A stretch of 64,000 nt of DNA from assembly GCA_964634255.1 (NCBI GenBank), contig CAZWJC010000004.1:13082-77081 (forward strand), read 5' to 3'. The notes beneath the pieces are model-generated. The model ran no database searches, had not been told where the DNA came from, and worked only from the letters and a program-made list of their open reading frames with translations. Position 1 is the stretch's first letter, and the number at the start of each line of letters is the position of its first letter. Of this stretch, positions 1 through 8,636 are shown one piece after another. Source of the stretch: MWDV01 sp964634255. GTDB taxonomy: Bacteria; Verrucomicrobiota; Verrucomicrobiia; Limisphaerales; MWDV01. The position numbers were made by a program, and so were the translations under genes.

Positions 1-3000
1 TTCGATGTCTGCTACCCCTCCGGCGTAGGCGAGCCTTACATGTCCGGCTTGTCGCCCGCCAACTTCAGCGCGCTCGCCGCCATGATCAAGGCGGCCCACG
101 ACACCACCGGCGGTAAGAAACGGATCGAGGTTCACTGCTGGTCGGTGGCTTTCAAGACCAGCAAAGGCGCGGTCTATTCTCAGCACAGCGACACTGGCAA
201 CCCGGACAACTACTGGCCGACGCGCATCGGTTCGACCACCGGCGCGGAGAATGCCGATGGCGCGTTCGATCCCGGACACCCGAAAGCGTTGCAGTATCTG
301 GTCAACGCGCACCTGGACCTGGTGAACTTTCAGACCACCGCCGGCCCCGGTGGCACGGATGGTGGCATTGACGGCATCCACTACGACTACATTCGCTTCG
401 AGGCCAACGACGAGGGGTTTAACCCCACGAGTGTGGCGCGCTACAAAGAACGCTACGGCCTGACCACGGAGCCGTCGGCCTCGAACGAGCAGTTCAAACA
501 ATGGCGCCGCGACCAGGTCACCGCCTTCGCCCGCCAGATGTATGCGCGGATTCAAAAAATGAAACCCTGGATCAAACAGTCCGGGGCGTTCATCACGTGG
601 AACCCGTCGCCCACCACCTCCACGCGGGCCGGCTTTCAGGCCACGCGGCCGTACTACGACGCGTATTCGGATTGGGACGCCTGGATTCAGGAAGGGATCG
701 TGGACATGGCTGTGCCGATGACTTACTACAATTGGGCCAGCCTGCCGAGCGACTACACGCGCTGGATGAATTTCCAGAAGGACCGGAAAGGCAAACGGCA
801 CATGATCATTGGGCCGGGCACGTATCTGAACACGCTGGACAACGCCATTCTCGAAGTGCAGATGACGCGCGACGCATCGCCTGCTGGCAATCGCGCGCAC
901 GGATTCAGTGGCTATTCTTACCGCGTGCCGTACGCCAGCGGCACCTGGGCCGGTTTCAGTCCGTCGCTGCTGGCTCAAATCACGCCCACGTGGGATGACG
1001 TGCCGGCCATGCCGTGGAAGACAGCTCCCACCAACGGCCACTTGATGGGCGTCGTCACGTTCACCGGCACGGGTGCCTGGGCGGATCACGCCCGCGTCAA
1101 CCTCAGCGGACCAGTGAGCCGCAGCCAGTATGTGGACGGGACTGGTTTCTACGCTTTCATCGACTTGCCGCCTGGCAGTTACACCGTGGCGGCCAGCAAG
1201 TCGGGCTACGCCAACGCCCAAGCCGCAATCAACATTGCGGTGGGCGTTGTCACTGGAAACATGCACGAACAGAATCTGGTGCTAACAACCAATGCACCTC
1301 CGGCGATCAATACTTCCCCACAGGATCAGACCGCCATTGCTGGCGCGGCGGTGACCTTTGCGGTGTCTGCCAGCGGATCGTTGCCGCTGGCTTACCAATG
1401 GCGGTTCAACGGGACGAATCTCGCCCAAGCGACCGCGTCGGAACTCGCGCTGACCGGCGTGCAACTCGAGCAGGCGGGCGGCTACAGCGTGGTCATCACA
1501 AATGCCTTCGGCGCGGTTACCAGTCGGACGGCTCTGCTCACGGTCAACCCGGCGTTTCTGGCAGGCGGACTGCAGAGGCTCTGGAGTCTTGCCCCCGGGT
1601 CGCGGACGTATCTTACGACCAACTCGCTGCCCAACGAGCGCGGCCTGGCCTGCAATCCCGTTAACCAACACTTGCTGGTGGTTAACCGCACCACGCCGTC
1701 GGTCCATGTGCTTGAAGCGGCCACCGGCGCGGATCTGTGGACGCTGAACACGAGCGGCGTTTCCGGCGGCACGTATCCGCTATTGTTGGTGGGGGTGGCT
1801 GACGACGGCGCCGTGTACGCCGCCAATCTCACGACCGCCGGGAGCACCACGGCATTTAAGCTGTACCGATGGGGCAGCGATGCCTCCAGCACTGTGCCTT
1901 CCGTCGCGTACTCTGGCGATCCGGGAGCGGGTAATGGTCAGCGTTGGGGGGACACGCTGGACGTGCGCGGCGCAGGCACGAACACGCAAGTCGTCCTCGC
2001 GTCGCGCAGCGGGAACGTCGTTGCGCTCCTCACGACCGCGGACGGCACCAACTTTGCGGCCAGGCTGATCACGGTGGCGGACGCGCCGAACGGCGCCTTT
2101 GGTTTGGGGCTCGCCTTCGGCCTGGGCAACACCTTCTGGGGCAAAGCGACCTCGCAGAACCTGCGTCAGGTGGCCTTTGATCTCGCGGCCAACACCGGCA
2201 CCACGGTTCGCAACCATGCGAGTCCCGCGTTTCCCAGCACGGTGGCACCAATCGGTGTCAGCACCACGCTCAATCTGCTGGGCGGCATCAACGTCGGCAC
2301 CACCGGCAACGACTTCCGTCTCTACGACCTCACCCTCACCAACGGCACGCCGGTGTTTTTGGCAGCGACCAATTTTGCGTCCGACAACAGTAACACCGGC
2401 AGCGGCACGGGCGCAGTGGACTTCAACGGCGACCATGTCTATGCGCTGGGCGCGAACAACGGCCTGATCGCCCTGCGGATTCTGTCGGCGACCGTTCCGC
2501 CCGGCATTTCGATGCAGCCGCAGGATTTAACCGTGGTGGCGGGACAGGCTGCCTCGTTCTCCGTTACCGCCAGTGGAGGTGAACCGCTTTACTACCAATG
2601 GCGATTGGGCGGCGAACCGCTGGCCGGTGCCACGCAGCGCACGCTGACGCGCACGGCCGTCGTGCCGGATCACGCGGGTTTCTACTCGGTGGTGATCAGC
2701 AACAGTGCGGGCAGCGTGGTCAGCTCGAATGCCCAACTCACGGTGCATGTGCCACCGGGCATCACCACCCAACCGCAGCACCAAACGGTGAATGCCGGCC
2801 AGGATGCGACGTTCTCTGTGACGGCGACCGGTACCGCGCCGATGTTCTATCAGTGGCAGTTTGGCGGCCTGCCCATCGCCGGCGCCACGGGCAGCCAGTT
2901 TACCCGAACCAATGTCCAGCCCGCGGACGCCGGCCACTACTCCGTCGAAATCCTGAACGGCGCCGGCCAGGTTACGAGCAGCAACGCCACGTTGATCGTG

Positions 3001-3486
3001 CAGGTGCCGCCCACGATTGAGCTGCCGCCGCAAAGCCAGTCGGTGAAGTGGAGCAGCAACGCGACCTTCTCCGTGACCGCCATCGGCACGCCGCCGCTGG
3101 CCTTTCAGTGGCGGTTTGGAGGCGAGGACATTGCCGGCGCGACGCAGAGCAGTTACACGCGCGAGAACGCGCAGGCGGCCGATGCGGGCGATTATGCCGT
3201 GTGGGTCACGAACATCGCCGGAGCGCAGCTTAGTGCGGTCGCAACTTTGACGGTGATCCCGCCGCAGACGCCGCGATTTGACATCATCGCGCGGCAACTG
3301 GACGGGCGCATTCACTTGCAGTGGACGGGCGAGCCCGGCTGGGCTTACACGCTGGAAGCCGCGACCAACGCGACTTTCGCCGACCGCGCGTTGCTCGGCC
3401 CCGTCAGCGGGTCAAACGGGTTGTTCGACTATGTGGACGCGGACGCCACAAACATGCCTCTCCGGTTCTATCGGACCGCGCCGTAG
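1..3486 (+). CDS. Exported GHL10-type glycosidase-like protein with four Ig-like domains (5' end outside the window)
   Basis: The frame is open from base 1, so the start and any signal peptide lie upstream; the ATG at 40 is inside the conserved domain. About nt 1-1000 resemble the glycoside-hydrolase-like family 10 (GHL10) TIM barrel, including DGIHYDYIRFE near nt 370-405, the acidic strand end typical of the family. Next come a carboxypeptidase-regulatory-like beta-sandwich (about 1030-1290, PPGSYTVAASKSGY), an Ig-like domain (1297-1545), a beta-propeller-like stretch (1560-2490, with EAATGADLWTL) and three more Ig-like domains (2494-2745, 2752-3000, 3004-3255), each with a YQWR or FQWR strand. 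The last 50 residues form the module ending RFYRTAP that recurs in other exported proteins of this window. A surface or extracellular role in glycan handling is inferred; the substrate is unknown. Confidence 0.85.
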   Translation, partial: FDVCYPSGVGEPYMSGLSPANFSALAAMIKAAHDTTGGKKRIEVHCWSVAFKTSKGAVYSQHSDTGNPDNYWPTRIGSTTGAENADGAFDPGHPKALQYLVNAHLDLVNFQTTAGPGGTDGGIDGIHYDYIRFEANDEGFNPTSVARYKERYGLTTEPSASNEQFKQWRRDQVTAFARQMYARIQKMKPWIKQSGAFITWNPSPTTSTRAGFQATRPYYDAYSDWDAWIQEGIVDMAVPMTYYNWASLPSDYTRWMNFQKDRKGKRHMIIGPGTYLNTLDNAILEVQMTRDASPAGNRAHGFSGYSYRVPYASGTWAGFSPSLLAQITPTWDDVPAMPWKTAPTNGHLMGVVTFTGTGAWADHARVNLSGPVSRSQYVDGTGFYAFIDLPPGSYTVAASKSGYANAQAAINIAVGVVTGNMHEQNLVLTTNAPPAINTSPQDQTAIAGAAVTFAVSASGSLPLAYQWRFNGTNLAQATASELALTGVQLEQAGGYSVVITNAFGAVTSRTALLTVNPAFLAGGLQRLWSLAPGSRTYLTTNSLPNERGLACNPVNQHLLVVNRTTPSVHVLEAATGADLWTLNTSGVSGGTYPLLLVGVADDGAVYAANLTTAGSTTAFKLYRWGSDASSTVPSVAYSGDPGAGNGQRWGDTLDVRGAGTNTQVVLASRSGNVVALLTTADGTNFAARLITVADAPNGAFGLGLAFGLGNTFWGKATSQNLRQVAFDLAANTGTTVRNHASPAFPSTVAPIGVSTTLNLLGGINVGTTGNDFRLYDLTLTNGTPVFLAATNFASDNSNTGSGTGAVDFNGDHVYALGANNGLIALRILSATVPPGISMQPQDLTVVAGQAASFSVTASGGEPLYYQWRLGGEPLAGATQRTLTRTAVVPDHAGFYSVVISNSAGSVVSSNAQLTVHVPPGITTQPQHQTVNAGQDATFSVTATGTAPMFYQWQFGGLPIAGATGSQFTRTNVQPADAGHYSVEILNGAGQVTSSNATLIVQVPPTIELPPQSQSVKWSSNATFSVTAIGTPPLAFQWRFGGEDIAGATQSSYTRENAQAADAGDYAVWVTNIAGAQLSAVATLTVIPPQTPRFDIIARQLDGRIHLQWTGEPGWAYTLEAATNATFADRALLGPVSGSNGLFDYVDADATNMPLRFYRTAP

Positions 3487-3520
3487 GCCCAAGGCCCGGC
3501 GACATCGAGCCAGAACCAGG

Positions 3521-4441
3521 TTAAGCCCGCGGATGGAACTTTCGGTGGATGTCGCGCAGTCGATGGCCGGCGACATGCGTATAGACCTCCGTGGTGCTGA
3601 TGCTGGCGTGGCCGAGTAGTTCCTGAATCACCCGCAAGTCCGCGCCGTGTTCGAGCAGGTGCGTGGCAAAACTGTGCCGCAGCATGTGGGGTGTGACGTT
3701 TCGCTCGATACCCGAACGGCGCACCCGCCGCTTGATCCGGGCCCAGAGCGTGGAAGCCGCGAACGGGCCGCCCTTCTTCGTGAGGAACACTGCGGCCGTG
3801 GCGAGTGGCGAAACCAGCTTGGGTCGCCCGCTTTCCAGGTACCGTGTCAGGGCAGCCACCGCCTGACTGCCCACGGGCACCACGCGTTCCTTGTTGCCCT
3901 TGCCGATGACGGTGACGAATCCCGCGTCGAGGTGCAATTGTTCCAGCCTAAGCCCACGCAGCTCGCCGAGCCGCAAGCCGGACGCGTAGGCCAGCTCCAG
4001 CACCGCCTGATCGCAAAGCGACGGCGGCGATTCCGGTTGTTCGGGTTCGAGCAGCTTGTCGATTTCCAGGTTCGTCAGGGCCTTGGGCAGGCGCTTCCAG
4101 CGGCGCGGCAGCGAGAGGTTTTCCGCCACATTCACGGAGAGGAGCTTCTCGTTCACGGCAAACCGGTAGAACGCTCGCAGCGCAGCGATCTCGAGATAAA
4201 CGCTTTCGCTGCTCAGCCGGCGGGTGGATTCCTCGGGTTCGTCTGCGAGCGGGCGCTCCCGCTCGTGCTGCAGAAAGGCCATGAGGTGCTGCAGTTCGAC
4301 CTGCGGCCACGCCGTGAGCTTCTGCCCGGCAGCCCAAGCCGTGAACTTGCCGAGCAACGCGGCATAGGTGCGCTGTGTGTGCTCCGCCTGCCCGCGCTCG
4401 TGCCGGAGGTAAACGAGAAAGTCTTCAACCAGTTGCTGCAC
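3521..4441 (-). CDS. Tyrosine site-specific recombinase, XerC/XerD type
   Basis: A phage-integrase-family recombinase of 306 residues, the normal Xer length. An N-terminal SAM-like core-binding domain (VEDFLVYLRHERGQAEHTQ) precedes the catalytic domain. Visible catalytic motifs are the first Arg in ASGLRLGELR, the Lys in VIGKGNKERVVP, the HxxR box in HMLRHSFATHLL and the final His and Tyr in LLGHASISTTEVYTHV. I chose the GTG at 4441: the frame runs about 125 codons further upstream, but that extension is Arg/Ser/Pro-rich with no protein-like pattern, and the homologous N-terminus begins right after this GTG. Xer proteins resolve chromosome dimers at dif; neither a dif site nor mobile-element genes are nearby, so a housekeeping role is likely. 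I cannot say whether it is XerC or XerD. Confidence 0.88.
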   Translation of the reverse strand: MQQLVEDFLVYLRHERGQAEHTQRTYAALLGKFTAWAAGQKLTAWPQVELQHLMAFLQHERERPLADEPEESTRRLSSESVYLEIAALRAFYRFAVNEKLLSVNVAENLSLPRRWKRLPKALTNLEIDKLLEPEQPESPPSLCDQAVLELAYASGLRLGELRGLRLEQLHLDAGFVTVIGKGNKERVVPVGSQAVAALTRYLESGRPKLVSPLATAAVFLTKKGGPFAASTLWARIKRRVRRSGIERNVTPHMLRHSFATHLLEHGADLRVIQELLGHASISTTEVYTHVAGHRLRDIHRKFHPRA

Positions 4442-4689
4442 GTCCCGAGAGAGTAGCGTGGCGTCGGGAAAACGCACGCCTGCTCTGACCAGACTGGAGT
4501 GGCCGAATCCTTGGCGACCGGAGCGCGAGTGTTCCCACGTTCGCAGCGTGCTCTCATGCGGCTGGCGCCGAGTGTTCTTGCTGGGCTTTGTGACCTCACC
4601 TGCGCGACTGCGCGGGGCGGCTCCAGTCCGTGGGCATTGCCAACTGATTGCATTGTTGCGGGAGGCCGTGTCTCCGTCCAAGATGCGGC

Positions 4690-6024
4690 ATGAAGCAGTG
4701 TTGCCACTTGATGCTGGTCCTCGGCGTTGCCTTGGTTTGTCGGATTGCAGTCGCCCAGAATCCAGCCGTGCGAGCCGCCGTTGAGGCGCAGGTGGATCAG
4801 CGCGTTCCCGCATGGATCGCGCTCTACCAGCACCTTCACGCCAACCCGGAGCTTTCGCTCCAAGAGGTCAAGACGGCGGCGCGCGTGGCGGAGGAACTGC
4901 GTCAGGCCGGGTACAACGTAACCACGAATGTTGGAGGGCACGGCGTGGTGGGCGTGCTCAAGAACGGTAGTGGGCCGACGGTGCTGGTCCGTGCCGACAT
5001 GGACGCGCTGCCGGTCCAGGAGCAAACCGGGCTGCCTTACGCCAGCACCGCTACCACGAAGGATCGCGCGGGCAATGAGGTTTCCGTGATGCACGCGTGT
5101 GGGCACGACATTCACATGACCAGTTTCATCGGTACGGCACAGGTGCTGGCGCAACTCAAGGATCGCTGGCAAGGCACGCTCGTGATGGTGGGGCAACCCG
5201 CCGAGGAAGCTGGCGACGGCGCTCACAACATGATCAAAGACGGCTTGTACACACGCTTCCCGAAGCCCGACTACGCCATTGGGCTGCACGACAACTCGGA
5301 ATTGCCCGCCGGCGTCCTGGGCTACACCCCGGGATTCTCCGCGGCAAACGTGGATTCGGTGGATATCACCGTGCGCGGCGTTGGGGGACACGGCGCACAC
5401 CCGGACAAGACCAAGGACCCGGTGGTGTTAGCCTCGCAGATTGTGCTCGCGCTCCAGACGATTGTCAGCCGCGAGATCAAAGCCGGCGATCCCGCGGTGG
5501 TTACGGTCGGCTCGATCCACGGCGGCACGAAGCACAACATTATTCCCGAGGAAGTGAAGCTGCAGTTGACCGTACGAACCTATGCCGATGCGGTGCGCCA
5601 GGAGGTGCTGAATGCGATCCGGCGTATCGTGCGCGGTCAAGCCATCGCGGCGGGCGTGCCGGAGGACCGCATGCCGATTGTGGAGATTGATTCGGAAGGC
5701 ACCCCAGCCGTCTATAACGATCCCGCATTGACGGAACGCCTGGCGACCGTGTTCCGTACCACGTTTGGCGACACCAACGTCGTGCAGCGCAAGCCCAGCA
5801 TGGGGGGAGAAGACTTCAGCAGGTACGGCCGAACGGAACACAAGTTGCCGATCTGCATGTTCAGTCTGGGCGCGGTGGCGCGGTCGAAATTCGAGGAAAG
5901 CCAGCGCACCGGCCAACCGTTGCCTGCCCTGCATTCGTCCCGGTTTGTGGCGGATCCTGAGCCCACCCTGAAGACCGGGGTTACCGCAACGACCGTCGCC
6001 GTGTTGGAGCTCCTCAAAAAGTAG
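4690..6024 (+). CDS. Exported M20-family amidohydrolase (hippurate hydrolase/carboxypeptidase type)
   Basis: A 444-residue M20D metallopeptidase/amidohydrolase. The start ATG at 4690 gives a clear signal peptide (LMLVLGVALVCRIAVAQ); a TTG at 4648 in the same frame would only add a non-hydrophobic leader. Metal-binding landmarks: HACGHDIHM (Cys/His ligands), GQPAEEAGDGA (Glu pair), AIGLHD (His) and GGEDFSRY near the C-terminus. The dimerisation (lid) domain lies between, around GVGGHGAHPDKTKDP. The family hydrolyses N-acyl or peptide-like amide bonds with two divalent metals; the signal peptide places this one in the periplasm or outside. It stands alone, divergent from the recombinase. Substrate cannot be predicted. 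Confidence 0.9.
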   Translation: MKQCCHLMLVLGVALVCRIAVAQNPAVRAAVEAQVDQRVPAWIALYQHLHANPELSLQEVKTAARVAEELRQAGYNVTTNVGGHGVVGVLKNGSGPTVLVRADMDALPVQEQTGLPYASTATTKDRAGNEVSVMHACGHDIHMTSFIGTAQVLAQLKDRWQGTLVMVGQPAEEAGDGAHNMIKDGLYTRFPKPDYAIGLHDNSELPAGVLGYTPGFSAANVDSVDITVRGVGGHGAHPDKTKDPVVLASQIVLALQTIVSREIKAGDPAVVTVGSIHGGTKHNIIPEEVKLQLTVRTYADAVRQEVLNAIRRIVRGQAIAAGVPEDRMPIVEIDSEGTPAVYNDPALTERLATVFRTTFGDTNVVQRKPSMGGEDFSRYGRTEHKLPICMFSLGAVARSKFEESQRTGQPLPALHSSRFVADPEPTLKTGVTATTVAVLELLKK

Positions 6025-6051
6025 GAGCGGTTCGTGGAACGCCTTGCAGAA

Positions 6052-7092
6052 CTACCCTCGCGCCCGCACCCGAAGTCCGGCCTTCTCCGCGGCGGAGGCA
6101 AATGAGAGCACGCCCTTCTCCGCAGTCACGCCTGCGTAAGGATCGTTCGTGATGAGAATGTTGCCGTCCACATCCAGGTGGTCGCAGAGCTCCGCCAAGT
6201 GAGCCGCAGCACTGATGAGAATGCTGGTTTCAATCATGCAGCCGATCATGGTCTTCAGCCCGAGCTGGCGCGCGGCGCGCAGGGCTTCGTAGCCGCCGCT
6301 GATGCCGCCGGTCTTGACCAGCTTCACGTTGACACCGTGAAAACACTCGGCGCACCGCGGTGCGTCCGCCGCCGTGTGATAGGATTCGTCCGCATAGATC
6401 GGCAACGGCGTGCGCGCCTTAAGCCATCGCCAGTCTTCAACCGGCGCGGCCGCGGGCATGGGCTGCTCGATGTATTCAACGTGTTTGTCCCGCGCGAGCC
6501 AAGTGATCATCTCGAGCGCCTGCTCCTTGGTTTTCCAGCCCTCATTCGCATCGGCGCGCACGGTCTTGGTGGGCGCGGCCTCACGGAGCGCTTTCATGTT
6601 GGCCTCATCGCCGGGTACACCGACTTTGATTTTCAGAATCGGGAAACGCTCGGCGGCGAGCACCTTCTGCCGGATGACCTCGGGCGTATCAATTCCGATG
6701 GTGAAGGACGTGCGGTGGTGCTGTTCGCGGAAACCGAGCCCCAGCAGGTCGTAGATCGGTTTGCCCGCGAGGCGACCGGCCCCGTCGAGCAACGCAATGT
6801 TCACGGCGCACTTGGCGGCCATGTTGCCGGACGCGACCGTTTCCAAGTACTTCATGCTCCCCGACACATCGGCGAAAGAGAGCTTCGCCGCATCTGCTTT
6901 GCTGAGGAAGGCGGCGACAGTGTCCACATCTTCATCGTAGCGCTTGATGGGCGCGGACTCGCCCAATCCCAAGGTCTCCGCCGCATCGCGCAACTCGACA
7001 ACGATCACCTGGCTGGTGTTCGTGCCGGCGGTGCGGGCAATCTGCCACTTGTGCGCGAGATGGAGTTCGACTAACCGGTAACTCAGTTTCAC
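6052..7092 (-). CDS. Dipeptide epimerase (L-Ala-D/L-Glu epimerase-like, enolase superfamily)
   Basis: A 346-residue muconate-lactonizing-subgroup enolase-superfamily enzyme. The catalytic KxK appears in FPILKIKVG, metal ligands in VRADANEGW, EYIEQPMPA and IYADESYH, and the second catalytic Lys in VNVKLVKTGGI. This set matches L-Ala-D/L-Glu and related dipeptide epimerases, which take part in murein-peptide recycling; the exact dipeptide is not predictable. The start is GTG at 7092 with a weak ribosome-binding site; the N-terminus KLSYRLVELHLAHKWQIART is the usual family beginning. It is cytoplasmic. It converges with the M20 amidohydrolase, which could supply dipeptides from outside, but they are separate transcription units. 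Confidence 0.9.
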   Translation of the reverse strand: MKLSYRLVELHLAHKWQIARTAGTNTSQVIVVELRDAAETLGLGESAPIKRYDEDVDTVAAFLSKADAAKLSFADVSGSMKYLETVASGNMAAKCAVNIALLDGAGRLAGKPIYDLLGLGFREQHHRTSFTIGIDTPEVIRQKVLAAERFPILKIKVGVPGDEANMKALREAAPTKTVRADANEGWKTKEQALEMITWLARDKHVEYIEQPMPAAAPVEDWRWLKARTPLPIYADESYHTAADAPRCAECFHGVNVKLVKTGGISGGYEALRAARQLGLKTMIGCMIETSILISAAAHLAELCDHLDVDGNILITNDPYAGVTAEKGVLSFASAAEKAGLRVRARG

Positions 7093-7204
7093 GGCGCTAA
7101 CGAAACCGGAATCTCAGCTCGAAGGCAATCTTCTTCGCGGTCACACCTGGCTTACAAGGCCAGGCGCGCTTGCTTAATCACGCGGTTGCTGTAGCGAACC
7201 GATC

Positions 7205-7218
7205 GGGGCTGTCGCCCC
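7205..7218 (-). terminator. Short GC hairpin after the FG-GAP gene
   Basis: A 5-bp GC stem (GGGGC/GCCCC) with a 4-base loop sits just past the stop codon of the FG-GAP gene. There is no U-tract on the minus strand, so it is a weak terminator candidate only. Confidence 0.25.
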
Positions 7219-7224
7219 AAGCAA

Positions 7225-8493
7225 TCACTTGGCGGCGCTGGCAGCTTGCGGCTTTTGGAGGAAGATGAATGTGCCCTTCTTGTTGCCGACCACCACGTCC
7301 ACCAGCTTGTCGCGATTGACATCCCGGGCGACGACCTGCGTGCCGACCCCGGAATTGTCGTCAATTAAGTGCGGCACGAAGTCCACCTTGTTGGGCTTCT
7401 CTCGCTTCAGGCCGAACCAGTAGAGTACGGCAGCTGCATTCGGTTCGGGATCGCCGGTGGGACCGTGTGCCCAGAACCGCTTGCCGGTGACGAGATCCAG
7501 CACGCCGTCGCCGTCGATGTCCGCCAAGGCCAGCGCGTGAGGTTGGGAGAAGACAATGCCGTGCGGGCTGTCGCCCGGTTTCTGGCCGGTGATGGCATGC
7601 TGCTTAAAGGTGATTTCGTTGCCCGATCGGACCTGCTCAAACCACGCGATGCCATACTCGTGGGCGTGGAGGCTGGTGATGAGGTCGTTGAATCCATCGC
7701 CGTTCACGTCATAGACCAGCATCTGCGCACCCGCCGGGCCGACCTGCCACGGATGACGCGTCCACACCGGGTCGCCCTCTCGCGACGCGGGCTGCTCCCA
7801 CCAGGCTCCGTTTTCCAGGATGTCCACGCGGCCGTCGCCGTTGATGTCGCCGAAGCCAGTGCCGTGAGAATAACGCTGCCAGTCGCCTTTCGGCGTCACC
7901 GCATGGAACTTCCACGGTGCGTTCGGCTGTGTCCAATCCGATTCGGCGTAGCCGGCGAACCCGTGCGAAAAGCACACGATCTCGGGCTTGCCGTCGCCGG
8001 TGACATCGCCAAACGCCGGCGATTCGCTCTCCACGTTGTCGTAGGCGATATGCCGTTGCCAGTGCCCAGCCCGGCCTTGCGGATTCTCAAACCACGAGCC
8101 GTCCTTGCCAGGGTGTCCGTACACCAGGATGTCGGGCCAGCCGTCACTGTTAAAATCGTGGGTGAAGGTGAGGAAGTTCTCGGAGTAGGCGTTGTTTGTG
8201 CCCAAGCCGCCTTCGAAGCCAGGGATGGTTTCTTCCGTGCCGTTGGGCAGGCGACGCTTAAAACTCTGGTTCGCCGGGCAGTACTCGTGCCGGACCTTGA
8301 ACGTGGGGCCTTCGTACCAAAACGGACCGCAAACGACGTCGCCTTGGCCATCCTTGTTGAAGTCCGCGGCGTCCGCGCCCTCGGCCCAGAATTCCTGGGT
8401 GGGTTGGATCTTCTGGAACGTGCGTGGAGCAGTATCGGTTGCCGCCACCGCAGCGGCAGCGGTCGCCAGGATCAAATAGAATGCATTGCGCAT
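7225..8493 (-). CDS. Exported FG-GAP/VCBS-repeat protein
   Basis: 422 residues with an N-terminal signal peptide (AFYLILATAAAAVAAT) followed by repeated calcium-loop units of the FG-GAP/VCBS type: DFNKDGQGDVVCG, DFNSDGWPDILV, DVTGDGKPEIVC, DINGDGRVDILENG, DVNGDGFNDLI, DIDGDGVLDLVTG and DVNRDKLVDVVVG. These make up a seven-bladed propeller of the kind seen in many exported Verrucomicrobiota and Planctomycetota proteins of unknown role. The repeats cover the protein, so no catalytic domain is present. It lacks the RFYR-type C-terminal module found in other exported proteins here and ends QKPQAASAAK. It appears to be a single-gene unit. Confidence 0.88.
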   Translation of the reverse strand: MRNAFYLILATAAAAVAATDTAPRTFQKIQPTQEFWAEGADAADFNKDGQGDVVCGPFWYEGPTFKVRHEYCPANQSFKRRLPNGTEETIPGFEGGLGTNNAYSENFLTFTHDFNSDGWPDILVYGHPGKDGSWFENPQGRAGHWQRHIAYDNVESESPAFGDVTGDGKPEIVCFSHGFAGYAESDWTQPNAPWKFHAVTPKGDWQRYSHGTGFGDINGDGRVDILENGAWWEQPASREGDPVWTRHPWQVGPAGAQMLVYDVNGDGFNDLITSLHAHEYGIAWFEQVRSGNEITFKQHAITGQKPGDSPHGIVFSQPHALALADIDGDGVLDLVTGKRFWAHGPTGDPEPNAAAVLYWFGLKREKPNKVDFVPHLIDDNSGVGTQVVARDVNRDKLVDVVVGNKKGTFIFLQKPQAASAAK

Positions 8494-8578
8494 GTGCCAT
8501 GCTTTGCAGGTTCGCCGGGCCGGGTCAAGCAGGCAGCCGCAAGAACCAGCCGAGCCAGTCGGGATTCACCAAAGCCAA

Positions 8579-8609
8579 AGGGCAGGCCCGGTTACCCGAG
8601 GCCTGCCCT
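8579..8609 (-). terminator. Stem-loop downstream of the FKBP gene
   Basis: A perfect 10-bp stem (AGGGCAGGCC at 8579-8588 with its complement at 8600-8609) around an 11-base loop that can pair further. It starts 28 bases after the FKBP stop codon. On the minus strand the stem is followed by TTTGGCTTTGG, a broken U-tract, so termination is plausible but not classic. Confidence 0.55.
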
Positions 8610-8636
8610 GTCTAGAATCTCTTGTTCGAGGTGGGA

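Noticed and set aside
3521..4441. Integrase as sign of a genomic island or prophage
   Set aside because: The protein is a plain 306-residue Xer-type recombinase with no att-like repeat, tRNA, excisionase or phage gene nearby.
4442..4560. tRNA-like segment and long N-terminal extension upstream of the recombinase
   Set aside because: The minus strand reads like SLVRAGVRFP, which often marks a tRNA shadow, and has a GGCGT/ACGCC stem, but there is no TTCGANTC-type T-loop, no acceptor stem and no anticodon arm. The extension is Arg/Ser-rich and not protein-like.
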